This document shows, one piece after another, positions 38,257 to 47,365 of a stretch of 64,000 nt of DNA. This DNA is from Mesorhizobium amorphae CCNWGS0123 (GTDB lineage: Bacteria; Pseudomonadota; Alphaproteobacteria; Rhizobiales; Rhizobiaceae). The stretch lies in NCBI RefSeq assembly GCF_001686985.1, contig NZ_CP015318.1, positions 3,532,001 through 3,596,000 on the forward strand, read 5' to 3'. Below the pieces are notes generated by a model. That model was not told the DNA's origin and did no database searches. It was given only the letters and a program-made list of their open reading frames with translations. Each line of letters starts with the position of its first letter. Position 1 is the stretch's first letter. Made by a program: the position numbers and the translations under genes.

Positions 38257-39117
38257 CTAGCGCGCGTGCTTGTCCGCCTTGCGGTTGCCAAGCAGCAGCT
38301 TGCGTTCCAGATGCGCCCTGAGCTCGCCGTAGTAGGCGGTGAGGAAGGCCCTTGAATCCGGCGCCTGCGGCACTGCACCGATCTTGCGCCCGATCGTATC
38401 GGCCACCGCCCTGAGTGCGAAATAGTCGTCGCGGCGCAGCACCTCTTCCAGCTTGTGCAATTCGGCGATGCCATAGGCGTCGAGCTGGGCTTGGCTGAAA
38501 TGGAATGCTTTGGCGACCGGATCCTGCCGCAGCGACAGGTCCTCGACCAGCGCAACCTTCGGCGCTTCGACCACCCAGGTGCCGGCCAGCAGGTCGCCGA
38601 TGCGCAGGCGGTCGCGGTTGAAAAGCGGGAAGAGCGCGAACAGCAGCGCCCACACCAGCCCGAAGATCGTCGTCAGCGTGTCGGCGACGCCGGCGCCGCC
38701 GCGTCCGGCAAGGATAGAGAGCGGCAGGAAGATCTCGATCTCGCGCATCAGATTGCGCGCTATCACCTGATCGATCGTGAGACCCGCGCCGCTGCGCGAG
38801 GCGACCCGTATGCCGACGATCCGCTTGCCGGGCGTCGCGGCGCGCCGGCCGGCCTCGAAGGCGATGAAATAGGCATTGCGCAGCAGGAAGATCAGGATGA
38901 TCCAGACGATGAAGAGCGGCTGCAGCTCGTGGGCGCCAAGGCCTCTCAACCCGAACAGCGCGACGATGGTGATCACCACCGCCGCGGTGGAGATGATCAC
39001 GACATCGAGCAGGAAGGCGGAAGCCCGCGTGCCGGCGTCGGCAAGCCTGACCCTGAGATCGACGCCTTCCGGCGTGATCAGCGGTCGTGCCGCTACAAAG
39101 GCAGCGCGCCTAGCCAT
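38257..39117 (-). CDS. RDD family membrane protein
   Basis: A 286-aa protein with an RDD domain: VRLADAGTRASAFLLDVVII near the N terminus, a hydrophobic hairpin, GRRAATPGKRIVGIRV, and NRDRLRIGDLLAGTWVVE. Three to four TM segments lie before residue 180; the C-terminal 100 residues are soluble and helical. It is last in a six-gene run and overlaps the SpoIIM gene by 8 nt. The function of this type is unknown. Confidence 0.87.
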   Translation of the reverse strand: MARRAAFVAARPLITPEGVDLRVRLADAGTRASAFLLDVVIISTAAVVITIVALFGLRGLGAHELQPLFIVWIILIFLLRNAYFIAFEAGRRAATPGKRIVGIRVASRSGAGLTIDQVIARNLMREIEIFLPLSILAGRGGAGVADTLTTIFGLVWALLFALFPLFNRDRLRIGDLLAGTWVVEAPKVALVEDLSLRQDPVAKAFHFSQAQLDAYGIAELHKLEEVLRRDDYFALRAVADTIGRKIGAVPQAPDSRAFLTAYYGELRAHLERKLLLGNRKADKHAR

Positions 39118-40123
39118 GCCGCACCAGCCGGAACAGGTAGAAATAGGCGCTCCACAGCGCCAGCATGCCGCCGCCTATGGCATAGCGCGCGCCATCGCTG
39201 GTGATCGTCTGCCGGCCGATGCCTTCGAGCAGGCCGGCAAACAGCAACATCACCACGACGCCGACCATGGCGGTCGCGGCCACCCGCCCGGCCTGGGCGG
39301 CGGCCGCCATGCGGGGCAGTTCGCCGGGAAAGGCGATGCGCGTGCCGATGCGCATGCCGGCGGCGCCGGCCAGGGCGATTGCGAAGATCTCGGTGGTGCC
39401 GTGAATGGAGAGCCAGCCGCCGAGTTCCAAGCCCAGCCCCTTGGCCAAATAGATCTGGAATATCGCGCCGAGCATGCAGCCGTTCATCAGGATGAGCAGC
39501 ACGGTGGGCACGGCAAAGGCGAAGCCCAGCGCAAAGGCCAGGATCGCCACCTGCGTGTTGTGCGTGAAAAGATAGGCGGCGAAGCTCGACAGGAATTCGC
39601 TGCTGGCGCCGTCATAAAGCACGCTGCGCAGCATCTCCGCCGACGAATCCGGGTTGCGCCCACCGGCAAGGCCAGGCGCGATGATGGCGTCGTACCAACC
39701 CTTGTCGGACGCGACCAGCCAATAGCCGGCGCCACCGCCGATCGCCGTCAGACCGACAGACACCAGCGTCTCGCGCCACAGGTCGCGTATGGCATGCGGC
39801 CAGTCATGCAGGAAGAAATCGCCGATGCGCTGCCGCAGGCCGCGGCGCGCGCCGTAGAGGTAGAAATAGCCGCGCAGGCAGAGCGATTCGAGATAGGAGA
39901 CCAGGGCATTGTCGAGCGATGTCGCGCGCGCCACCGAGAGCGAAGACAGCGCCGACCGGTAGAGCAGGGGCAGCGACAGCAATTCCTCTTCCGAAAGTGC
40001 GCGCGGCGCCCGTTTCTCGACACGCGCCAGCAGTGCCTCGAACGCCTTCCAGTCGGCCTCGCGCTCCTGGCGGAAGCTGGCCAGCGACTGGCGTACCGCG
40101 TTGGTGCCAGCTTGCATCGTCAC
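39110..40123 (-). CDS. Stage II sporulation protein M-like membrane protein
   Basis: A 337-aa SpoIIM-family membrane protein in a non-sporulating lineage. A soluble helical N terminus (about residues 1-110) precedes five or six TM segments, including FLSSFAAYLFTHNTQVAILAF, VLLILMNGCMLGAIFQ and HGTTEIFAIALAGAAGM. GTG 40123 overlaps the DUF58 stop (GTGA) with AGGAGG 7 nt upstream. Pairing with MoxR and DUF58 recurs in many bacteria, but the role is unknown. Confidence 0.86.
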   Translation of the reverse strand: MTMQAGTNAVRQSLASFRQEREADWKAFEALLARVEKRAPRALSEEELLSLPLLYRSALSSLSVARATSLDNALVSYLESLCLRGYFYLYGARRGLRQRIGDFFLHDWPHAIRDLWRETLVSVGLTAIGGGAGYWLVASDKGWYDAIIAPGLAGGRNPDSSAEMLRSVLYDGASSEFLSSFAAYLFTHNTQVAILAFALGFAFAVPTVLLILMNGCMLGAIFQIYLAKGLGLELGGWLSIHGTTEIFAIALAGAAGMRIGTRIAFPGELPRMAAAAQAGRVAATAMVGVVVMLLFAGLLEGIGRQTITSDGARYAIGGGMLALWSAYFYLFRLVRHG

Positions 40124-41430
40124 AGCAAATCCTCCTGCTTGAGCTGCAGGTAGCGCTCGACCAGCGCCAGGCCGAGCCGCTGATGGCTGGCCTCGATGAC
40201 ATGTGCACCGAGCAGCCTGAGCCGGCCGATCACCACTTGCCGCTCCCTGAGCAGGCTGCCGGCGGTCACGGCGCGCGCGACGTCTTCGGGGGCGGTGGGC
40301 GGCATGTCGGCCAGCGTTTCCAGCTCGACATCCTTCATCATCATGAACAGCACCAGATGCCGTTCGGTCAGCCGGCCGACGGTGCGCAGCATTAGTTCGG
40401 CGCTGATCGGGTCGACGAAATCGGTGAAGACGATGACCAGCGAGCGGCGGTCGAGCTTGGCCGAAAGCGTGGTCAGCGCGAGCGTGAAATTGGTCTCCTC
40501 GCTGGAATAGTCGATCTCGGCCGCGCGCTTCTGGATCATCGCGAAGCTGGCGGAGCCGCGCACCGCGCCGCTGGTGACGCGGGGCCGCGCATCGAACGAG
40601 AACAGGCTGACCATGTCGCCGCCCTTCAGCGCGATGAAGGCCGACAAAAGTGCTGCCGTCACGGCACGGTCGACCTTCGGCACGCCGTCGACCGGCTCGC
40701 ACATCAGGCGTCCGCTGTCGATGGCGAGCACGATGTTGTTGTTCTCCTCGATGCGGAATTCGCGCGCCAAAAGTTTGCCGTGGCGGGCGCTACGCTTCCA
40801 GTCGATCATCCGCCGGCCCATGCCGGGCTGATAATCCTTCAGTGACTCGAACTCACGGCCCTGGCCGGCACGCCTTTGCGCATGGCCGTCGGCCAACGTC
40901 GAGCGCTGCAGAAGGGTGATCGCCTCGTCGCGGGCGCTCCTGACATCTGGCAGCACCGCCACCTTCTTGTCCATCGGCAGCACGACCTGGTTCCAGACCA
41001 GCCCGAACGGTCCGCGCCAGCGCAGCCACAGGCGGTCGAAGCTGGCAATGCCGCGCCGCAATGCCTCGAACTGCAGGTCGAGCGTTCCGCCGTCCTTGGT
41101 CGGAGCCAGCGCGCCGCCGCTGCCGGCGACCGGCGCCAGCCGCGCATCGTGCCCGACCCGCGCCTGCAGTGCCCGCGGCCGGCCGGCAAAGCGGGCGGCG
41201 ATCTGCAGGTTGAACCGACCGCCGACGCCGATCTGCGGCGGCGCGTCGAGACTGGCGCTGAGCGATGCCCGTCCGCGCCCGGCGGCCGCATCAACCGCCA
41301 GGAAGGCAAGCAGCAGGCAGATCCACAGCAAGCCGAGATACCAGAGCGACGGCAATGCCAGCGCCACCAGGAAGGCAGGGATGGCCCCCGCCGCCGCTGC
41401 CCAGATCGCCCTGCCGCTTGGATAGATCAA
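40120..41430 (-). CDS. DUF58 domain protein
   Basis: A 436-aa protein with two N-terminal TM segments (about residues 8-46), a beta-rich region, and the DUF58 signature GREFESLKDYQPGMGRRMIDWKRSARHGKLLAREF. A von Willebrand A-like fold follows (VLAIDSGRLM, VIVFTDFVD). DUF58 proteins usually partner MoxR AAA+ ATPases as metal-dependent adaptor or assembly factors. The ATG overlaps the moxR stop (ATGA). Confidence 0.9.
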   Translation of the reverse strand: MIYPSGRAIWAAAAGAIPAFLVALALPSLWYLGLLWICLLLAFLAVDAAAGRGRASLSASLDAPPQIGVGGRFNLQIAARFAGRPRALQARVGHDARLAPVAGSGGALAPTKDGGTLDLQFEALRRGIASFDRLWLRWRGPFGLVWNQVVLPMDKKVAVLPDVRSARDEAITLLQRSTLADGHAQRRAGQGREFESLKDYQPGMGRRMIDWKRSARHGKLLAREFRIEENNNIVLAIDSGRLMCEPVDGVPKVDRAVTAALLSAFIALKGGDMVSLFSFDARPRVTSGAVRGSASFAMIQKRAAEIDYSSEETNFTLALTTLSAKLDRRSLVIVFTDFVDPISAELMLRTVGRLTERHLVLFMMMKDVELETLADMPPTAPEDVARAVTAGSLLRERQVVIGRLRLLGAHVIEASHQRLGLALVERYLQLKQEDLL

Positions 41431-42383
41431 CGTGGCGCTTCCGTCTGGTCGACAAGGTCGGAGACGATCTGCTCGACCAGCCGCCCGTCGATCTGCGCCG
41501 CCGGCGAGAGGATGACGCGGTGGCGCAGCGCGGGCACGGCGAGCGCCTTGACGTCATCGGGGATGACATAGGCGCGTCCGTCGAGTGCCGCCCTGGCGCG
41601 CGCCGCGCGGGCGAGCATTGCGCCCGCGCGTGGGCTGGCGCCGACTTCCAGTTCCGGGCTTTGGCGTGTGGCGCGCACCAGCGAGGCAATGTAGCCGACG
41701 ACGTCGTCGACGAGCGTGACATCGCCGACGGTGGCAAGCGCCTTCTCCAGCGTCTTGCGGTCGGTCTGCGCCTCGATGCCGTATTGCTTGATGTCATGCG
41801 AGGCGGAACCGCCGCCATGGTGGATGATGATGGCGCGTTCCTCCTGCGCGTCGGGGTAGCTCACCCGGTGCTTGAACAGGAAGCGGTCGAGCTGGGCTTC
41901 GGGTAGCGGATAGACGCCCTGGTGCTCGATCGGGTTTTGCGTCGCCACCACCATGAAGTTCTGGCCGAGCGAATGCGTGGTGCCGTCGAAAGTCACGGCG
42001 TGTTCCTGCATGGCTTCCAGCAGCGCCGCCTGCGTCTTCGGCGGCGTGCGGTTGATTTCGTCGGCAAGCAGCAGGTCGCAGAAGATCGGGCCGCGCGTCA
42101 GCGTGAACTGCCCGGTCTGGAAATTGTAGATGTTCGATCCGACGATATCGCCGGGCATCAGGTCGGGCGTGAACTGGATGCGGCCATAGGCGACGCCGAG
42201 CGCCTGCGCGAAGCAGCGCGCCGTCATCGTCTTGGCGGTGCCCGGCGGTCCTTCGAGCAGGATATGCCCACCCGCGAACAAGGCGGTCAGCATCAGGTCG
42301 ACCGTGTCATGCTGGCCCGTAATCGCCTTCGCCACCTCTTCCCTGATCGCATTCGCCAGGGTCTTCACATCATCGACGTTCAC
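41427..42383 (-). CDS. MoxR family AAA+ ATPase
   Basis: A 318-aa AAA+ ATPase with Walker A GPPGTAKT at residues 45-52, Walker B LLLADEINR, the MoxR pore region TPPKTQAALLEAMQE, sensor-1 ATQNPIEHQGVYPLPEAQ and an arginine-containing LDRFLF. GTG 42383 has AAGGAGG upstream and lies 14 nt inside the DUF4350 gene. MoxR ATPases act as chaperones for complex assembly or envelope stress, here presumably acting with DUF58. Confidence 0.93.
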   Translation of the reverse strand: MNVDDVKTLANAIREEVAKAITGQHDTVDLMLTALFAGGHILLEGPPGTAKTMTARCFAQALGVAYGRIQFTPDLMPGDIVGSNIYNFQTGQFTLTRGPIFCDLLLADEINRTPPKTQAALLEAMQEHAVTFDGTTHSLGQNFMVVATQNPIEHQGVYPLPEAQLDRFLFKHRVSYPDAQEERAIIIHHGGGSASHDIKQYGIEAQTDRKTLEKALATVGDVTLVDDVVGYIASLVRATRQSPELEVGASPRAGAMLARAARARAALDGRAYVIPDDVKALAVPALRHRVILSPAAQIDGRLVEQIVSDLVDQTEAPR

Positions 42384-43575
42384 TGAGCCTCCTTGACGTC
42401 CAGTCGTGCAGCCGCTCGGCCGCCTCATGCATTTGCGCCAGGGTCCTGGCATTGTTTGCGGCCTGCAGGCGCACAGTAAAGCCGCCGGCCTCGTCCTTGT
42501 CGCGGGAATCCAGCCAGTGGTCGAGCGCTTCGCCCTGCAGGCCGTGCGGCGCGCCGAGCAGTGCCGCGGCGCGCGCCCGCGCCAGGGCGCCGTAGCGGTC
42601 GCCCAGTTCCTCCAGCCGACCCGCGCGCCTGAGCAGCATCGCCGTGGTGTCGACCAGCGCCCGCTTGCCGAAGGCGATCGCGCGCTCCTCGGCACGCGGT
42701 GGCCCGAAACGGCCAAGGCCGTGCAGGAAGGCCAACGCCGATGCGGCGAGGATGGTCAGCGTCAGCGCCAGGAACGGCGGCTCGACCAGGAGCTTGGCGA
42801 GATCGTATTTGCGCCCCGCGCCGTGCAGGGTGAGGTCGAACATGACCGTCCCTTCGTCGGGTGTCAGGAAGGCGATCAGGTCGCGCGCCGCCGCTGCCTT
42901 GTCCGGGTCCTTGAGCGCGGCGTTGTTGATCAGGTCGGGGTCGGTCAGGATGTAGAAAGGCTTGTCGGCGAGTTCGGTGAGAACAGCCTTGCCGTTGCCC
43001 GCCGCGATCAGCGGATGCTCCTCGGCCACCCACTGCATGTCCTCGGGCGCGGCAACGAGCCTGCCTTCGATGTCGAGTTTCTCGACCGTGCTTTGGCCGA
43101 CGCCGAGCTTTGCCTTGGTGATGCGGCCGAGCCATTCATTCACGACCGTGTCGGGCAGCCGCTCGACTTTCGTCTCCCAGCCTTCGTGCTCCAGCAGCGG
43201 GAACGTCTGCCATTTCGGCAGCACGAAGAGCGTGCTGAGGTCTTTGCGCAGATCGAGTATCCGGGTGAGCGCCTCCGGGTCGCTCGCGGGCGAGATGGTG
43301 ACGATCAGCAATTTGTCGCTGGCAAGGTCGTCCTCGTTGCGCGCCATCGACGGTGGCTCGCCGGTCAATTTCAGCCATTCCACCAGGCCGGCATAGCCGG
43401 AGCCGCCCTTGGACAATGGCGTTGGCCCGCCATTGCCAGGCGTGCGGAAATCGGGGGCATAGGTGGAAAGCAGGAAGAAACCGGCCGCCGCGAGCAGGCT
43501 GGCGAAAATGCCCCAGAACAGCGTTCTGCGGCTGAACGGTTCCTGCGACGGAACTTCGGCTGCCGGAGCGCTCAT
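42370..43575 (-). CDS. DUF4350 domain membrane-anchored protein
   Basis: A 401-aa protein with an N-terminal TM helix (about residues 18-38), a periplasmic DUF4350/GATase-like domain (KGGSGYAGLVEWLKLTG, LLIVTISPASDPEALTRIL, HPLIAAGNGKAVL), a second TM near 275-295, and a cytosolic helical tail. DUF4350 is a regular companion of MoxR/DUF58 clusters. Its ATG overlaps the upstream DUF4129 gene by 4 nt. Confidence 0.85.
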   Translation of the reverse strand: MSAPAAEVPSQEPFSRRTLFWGIFASLLAAAGFFLLSTYAPDFRTPGNGGPTPLSKGGSGYAGLVEWLKLTGEPPSMARNEDDLASDKLLIVTISPASDPEALTRILDLRKDLSTLFVLPKWQTFPLLEHEGWETKVERLPDTVVNEWLGRITKAKLGVGQSTVEKLDIEGRLVAAPEDMQWVAEEHPLIAAGNGKAVLTELADKPFYILTDPDLINNAALKDPDKAAAARDLIAFLTPDEGTVMFDLTLHGAGRKYDLAKLLVEPPFLALTLTILAASALAFLHGLGRFGPPRAEERAIAFGKRALVDTTAMLLRRAGRLEELGDRYGALARARAAALLGAPHGLQGEALDHWLDSRDKDEAGGFTVRLQAANNARTLAQMHEAAERLHDWTSRRLSERR

Positions 43576-44267
43576 GCCCAGGCATCCCGGAAGGCGAATC
43601 GCTCATAGGCGCCGCGCGCCTGTTGCCAGCCTTCGGCCCCGACCGGCCGGCGGGCGAACAGCGCGGCCTCGACGATCCGCGCGATCTCGCTGAACGCGCC
43701 GCGGGCGCGTGCCGGCAGGGAAGGCGCATTGGCAATGTCGCGCGACGTCAGCGACGGCCGCAGGAAGTCGGGCAGCCGTCCGGCAATGTCGGCGACGCTG
43801 CGGCGAAGCAGGAGGTGGACCGCTTCGTCATAGTCGCCGCGCGCGGCAAGCGCGTCCGCTTCCGACAGCAGGATCTGGGCTGCGCCTGCGTCGGGGCGCC
43901 ATGCCTCTTCCGCCTCGGTCTCCTTGCGTGCGCGCCGCCACGGCAGGCGCCAGGCGACGCCTTTCACTTCAAGCACGATCAACAAAAGGATGATGGCCGC
44001 GCCCGATATCACCGCGGCCCAGAACAGATAGATCATATAGGGACCGAGCCGCTCCAGCATCTCCAGCAACGGCTTCAGCCATTCGGGCGGTTCAGGCTGA
44101 ACAAGGGCCGGCAGGCCGAACTGGATCGAATTATCCGCAAGCAGCTGCTTGTGCATCTTGGCCAGCCATTCGGCGTCCGCTGTGCCCAGCCCTGCATTTG
44201 CCACCCGCTCGCCCCCTGCAACCTGCGGTTCCGCGCCGACAGTGGCAATGCAGAATAAGAATTGCAA
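43572..44267 (-). CDS. DUF4129 domain protein
   Basis: A 231-aa protein with one TM helix (about residues 78-100) and a C-terminal DUF4129 region (ALAARGDYDEAVHLLLRRSVADI followed by PSLTSRDIA). It is the first gene of the RDD/SpoIIM/DUF58/MoxR/DUF4350 run. The start is uncertain: the longest reading begins at TTG 44267 with no clear ribosome binding site, and the N terminus looks like a poor signal sequence. Confidence 0.75.
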   Translation of the reverse strand: MQFLFCIATVGAEPQVAGGERVANAGLGTADAEWLAKMHKQLLADNSIQFGLPALVQPEPPEWLKPLLEMLERLGPYMIYLFWAAVISGAAIILLLIVLEVKGVAWRLPWRRARKETEAEEAWRPDAGAAQILLSEADALAARGDYDEAVHLLLRRSVADIAGRLPDFLRPSLTSRDIANAPSLPARARGAFSEIARIVEAALFARRPVGAEGWQQARGAYERFAFRDAWA

Positions 44268-44353
44268 GTGGGCTGGACGGCGACCTTCAATCTTGGCAAA
44301 TTTACTGTCGAGTCCGCCAACCTACACGCGGCGGTGAGCACGGGGGGTGCATC

Positions 44354-45136
44354 ATGACTTCGACGACAATGGAACGGCCGGAGAAATTTCAGTTCGGCAG
44401 GGTATTCAACAACACATTTGCCGTAATCGGTCGCAACATCGGTCTTTGCGTTGGTTTGGCTTTGCTGTTTTCAGGCGTGCCGACGGTTGTTTTTCGACTT
44501 TGGACCGAATCGCGCATGCAAGCGATCTTGCAGACCGATCCTGGCGCCGCGGCAGACCCCACCTTCGCGTTTGGCAACCCCTGGATCACGGTTGTTGCCG
44601 TTGTCATAAGCTCCATGCTGGCGCTGCTGCTGCAGTCGGCGCTTGTGCGGGCCACCATCGAGGATTTGAACGGCAAGCGGCCGACCCTTGGCGACAGCCT
44701 TCAGATCGCCATCCGCTTTCTGCTGCCGACCCTGGCGATAGGTTTCCTCGTTGCTCTGGGGTCGGGCCTGGCCATGATCGCCTTGATCGTGCCCGGCGTC
44801 ATCCTGTGGCTCGGCTGGTCGGTGTCGGTGCCGGTTCTGATCCAGGAGCGGCTCGGCGTGTTCGGCTCCATGTCGCGAAGCCGTGCTCTGACCAAGGGCA
44901 GCCGCTGGTCGCTATTTGGCCTGTTCCTGGTTTTGATCATCATCGCCATGGTCATCCAGGGGGCGGTTGGCGTGGTTGTCTACCTTTTTCACGGCACTGT
45001 CGCTTCCATCCTGGAGGGGCTGGTGCAGAGCGTGGTGTCGATGGTGCTGTCGGTCGCCGCCGCGGTCAGCTATGTCGAGCTGCGCCAGGTCAAGGAAGGC
45101 ACCAGCGTTGACGAACTGGCGGAGATCTTCTCCTGA
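44354..45136 (+). CDS. Multi-spanning membrane protein, YciC/GDPD-membrane-domain-like
   Basis: A 260-aa protein with about six hydrophobic helices and no catalytic motif. The KFQFGRVFNNTFAVIGRN start and MSRSRALTKGSRWSLFGLFLV segment resemble bacterial YciC or glycerophosphodiesterase membrane-domain proteins. It is divergent from the MoxR cluster. The ATG at 44354 follows a G-run; upstream in-frame sequence is not protein-like. Confidence 0.72.
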   Translation: MTSTTMERPEKFQFGRVFNNTFAVIGRNIGLCVGLALLFSGVPTVVFRLWTESRMQAILQTDPGAAADPTFAFGNPWITVVAVVISSMLALLLQSALVRATIEDLNGKRPTLGDSLQIAIRFLLPTLAIGFLVALGSGLAMIALIVPGVILWLGWSVSVPVLIQERLGVFGSMSRSRALTKGSRWSLFGLFLVLIIIAMVIQGAVGVVVYLFHGTVASILEGLVQSVVSMVLSVAAAVSYVELRQVKEGTSVDELAEIFS

Positions 45137-45175
45137 CGGGGAGGGGTCTCACCACATCATGAAGCTCCTGCATAT

Positions 45176-45206
45176 CGGCCTTCAGCCCGAACGTGGCTGA
45201 AGGCCG
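45176..45206 (+). terminator. Strong hairpin after the membrane protein gene
   Basis: CGGCCTTCAGCC and GGCTGAAGGCCG form a perfect 12-bp stem around a 7-nt loop, 39 nt past the stop codon. No T-run follows, so Rho-assisted termination or RNA protection is as likely as intrinsic termination. Confidence 0.5.
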
Positions 45207-45341
45207 TGCCTGCTCGTGGCCACCAGCGCCGCGATTGGCGCGCTTGAGGCGCGCGATCCCGCACTCGTTTGCGTGATGAAGGCGTATAATGCTCAGCGTA
45301 ATGACTGATTGCCGTCGGCAAAGGCGGGAGCACGCGAGACC

Positions 45342-46397
45342 ATGATCCCCAATCTCAACATCGTTCCCTTCGTCAGCGTCGACCACATGATGAAGCTGGT
45401 GCTGAAGATCGGCGTCGAGCGTTTTCTTACCGAGCTTGCTGCCTACATCGAGGACGACTTCCGCCGCTGGGAGGCCTTCGACAAGACGCCGCGCGTCGCC
45501 TCGCACAGCGCCGAGGGCGTCATCGAACTGATGCCGACCAGCGATGGCGAGGTCTATGGCTTCAAATATGTCAACGGCCATCCCAAGAACATGCGCGAGG
45601 GCCGCCAGACGGTGACCGCTTTCGGCATGCTGGCCGACGTCCACAATGGCTATCCGGTGCTGCTGTCGGAAATGACCATACTGACGGCGCTGCGCACGGC
45701 GGCGATGTCGGCGCTGGCGGCAAAGCACCTGGCGCCTGCCGGCGCCGATTGCATGGCGCTGATCGGCAATGGCGCCCAGGCCGAATTCCAGGCGCTGGCC
45801 TTCAAGGCGCTGCTCGGCGTGCGCAGATTGCGCTTCTTCGACATTGATCGCGCGGCGACGGAAAAATGCATCCGCAATCTCGCCGGCCTCGGCTTCGATA
45901 TGGTGGCCTGCGGAACCGCGCAAGAGGCAGTCGAGGGCGCTCAGATCATCACCACCGTCACCGCCGACAAGCAGTACGCCACCATCCTCACCGACAACAT
46001 GGTCGGCTCCGGTGTCCACATCAACGCGGTCGGTGGCGATTGTCCCGGCAAGACCGAGCTGCACCGCGACATCCTGCTGCGCTCAGACATTTTCGTCGAA
46101 TACCCGCCGCAGACCCGTATCGAGGGCGAGATACAGCAGCTTCCCGCCGACCATCCGGTCACCGAGCTGTGGCAGGTCATCACCGGCGTGGCAAAGGGCC
46201 GGCGCGAGCCCGGCCAGATCACCCTGTTCGATTCCGTCGGCTTCGCCATCGAGGATTTTTCGGCGCTGCGCTATGTCCGCGATCAACTCGCATCGACCGG
46301 CCTCTACCAGGAACTCGACATGCTGGCCGACCCCGACGAGCCGCGCGACCTGTTCGGCATGCTGCTGAGGGCGGCGGCGCCGGCGAAAATGGCTTAG
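45342..46397 (+). CDS. Ornithine cyclodeaminase
   Basis: A 351-aa member of the ornithine cyclodeaminase/mu-crystallin family, which converts L-ornithine to L-proline and ammonia with NAD+. The nucleotide-binding stretch is LIGNGAQAEFQALAFKALLG, with conserved GFKYVNGHPKN, VHINAVGGDCPGKTELH and LFDSVGFAIEDF. Length and N terminus (NLNIVPFVSVDHMMKLV) match true ornithine cyclodeaminases rather than shorter alanine-dehydrogenase-like relatives. ATG 45342 has GGGAG upstream. Confidence 0.92.
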   Translation: MIPNLNIVPFVSVDHMMKLVLKIGVERFLTELAAYIEDDFRRWEAFDKTPRVASHSAEGVIELMPTSDGEVYGFKYVNGHPKNMREGRQTVTAFGMLADVHNGYPVLLSEMTILTALRTAAMSALAAKHLAPAGADCMALIGNGAQAEFQALAFKALLGVRRLRFFDIDRAATEKCIRNLAGLGFDMVACGTAQEAVEGAQIITTVTADKQYATILTDNMVGSGVHINAVGGDCPGKTELHRDILLRSDIFVEYPPQTRIEGEIQQLPADHPVTELWQVITGVAKGRREPGQITLFDSVGFAIEDFSALRYVRDQLASTGLYQELDMLADPDEPRDLFGMLLRAAAPAKMA

Positions 46398-46428
46398 GAT
46401 TGGTCGAGAATAAGTTAGCGCGACCTTC

Positions 46429-47262
46429 TCACCGCCCCAGGACCTTGAGCGCCTCCGGGACCGGGTATCGGCTGCCGTCATAGCGCAGCCGGTAGGTCAG
46501 CTTCACAGGCTTGCCGGGATGGGACTGGCACTCGCCGTCCTTGTCGGGAGAGGGCTCGTCGGTATCCCTCCGCTCGATCACGGTGATGTCGTGATAGCCG
46601 CGGTGGCTCGCCGAGTGCATCGTCAGGCTGACCTCGCGGGAATGAAAGGATCCGGTGCAACTGGCATCGCCTTCGCCGCCAAAGTCGGCCACGACGAGGC
46701 CGTCGAGCACCAGGCGCAGGCCATCGCTGGCGAAGGCATAGAGCCGCAGGTCGGTTTCTCTGAAAGGATTGGGCTGCGAATGGTTTGCCATTTCGATGCG
46801 CAGGCCGAAGGCGGTGACATCGGGCGCCAGCCTGTAGCGGCCCGTATCGAATGCGATCTCGCGGATGGCGATGGCGTCATCGTTCATCAGCCCGGGCTGG
46901 AGCAGGCGCTGGCGCACTTGCAGGCTCTTCGCGTCAAACACCAGAAGCTCGATATCGCCGACATGTTCGTCGACACTGAGTTTTGCACTGTCGAGCAGCG
47001 GCACCGCGACCAGCAGCAGGTCGTCATGGGCGGGCCAGATCTTGCAGACCAGGCCGAATGAATTATCGCCCTCCGGGAGCGTCAGGGAGATGCTGGTATG
47101 GGGTTCGAGCGTGAACGATTTGCCGTCGGCGCTCTTCTGGGCCTTGGGATAGGCCAGCTGCACCAGGGCGGCAGCGTCGCCGCAATCGTCGGCCCTGGCC
47201 TGGGCGGGCAACAGGCTGGCGGCGGCGAGGCCGAGCAAGAGGGTACCTGACAGCAATCGCAT
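46429..47262 (-). CDS. Secreted hypothetical protein
   Basis: About 277 aa with a clear signal peptide (MRLLSGTLLLGLAAASLLPAQARA). The mature part has a few cysteines (DDCGDAAALV, CKIWPAH, ASCTGS, GECQSHPG) that could form disulfides, and no domain I recognise. An ATG at 47274 is an alternative start. It lies downstream of the TPR protein gene on the same strand, about 100 bp away. Confidence 0.7.
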   Translation of the reverse strand: MRLLSGTLLLGLAAASLLPAQARADDCGDAAALVQLAYPKAQKSADGKSFTLEPHTSISLTLPEGDNSFGLVCKIWPAHDDLLLVAVPLLDSAKLSVDEHVGDIELLVFDAKSLQVRQRLLQPGLMNDDAIAIREIAFDTGRYRLAPDVTAFGLRIEMANHSQPNPFRETDLRLYAFASDGLRLVLDGLVVADFGGEGDASCTGSFHSREVSLTMHSASHRGYHDITVIERRDTDEPSPDKDGECQSHPGKPVKLTYRLRYDGSRYPVPEALKVLGR

Positions 47263-47365
47263 GGGGGTTCTCATCTCGCAGGGCCGGGTTCGGTCAGGAT
47301 TGTCTACGCGAGATTGGCGGCGGCGCACAGGGGTGCAGGAAAGTCACGACACCTCCTCAGGCTCG

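Noticed and set aside
45285-45290. TATAAT upstream of ornithine cyclodeaminase as a promoter
   Set aside because: No -35-like hexamer at the right spacing; a single hexamer is weak evidence.
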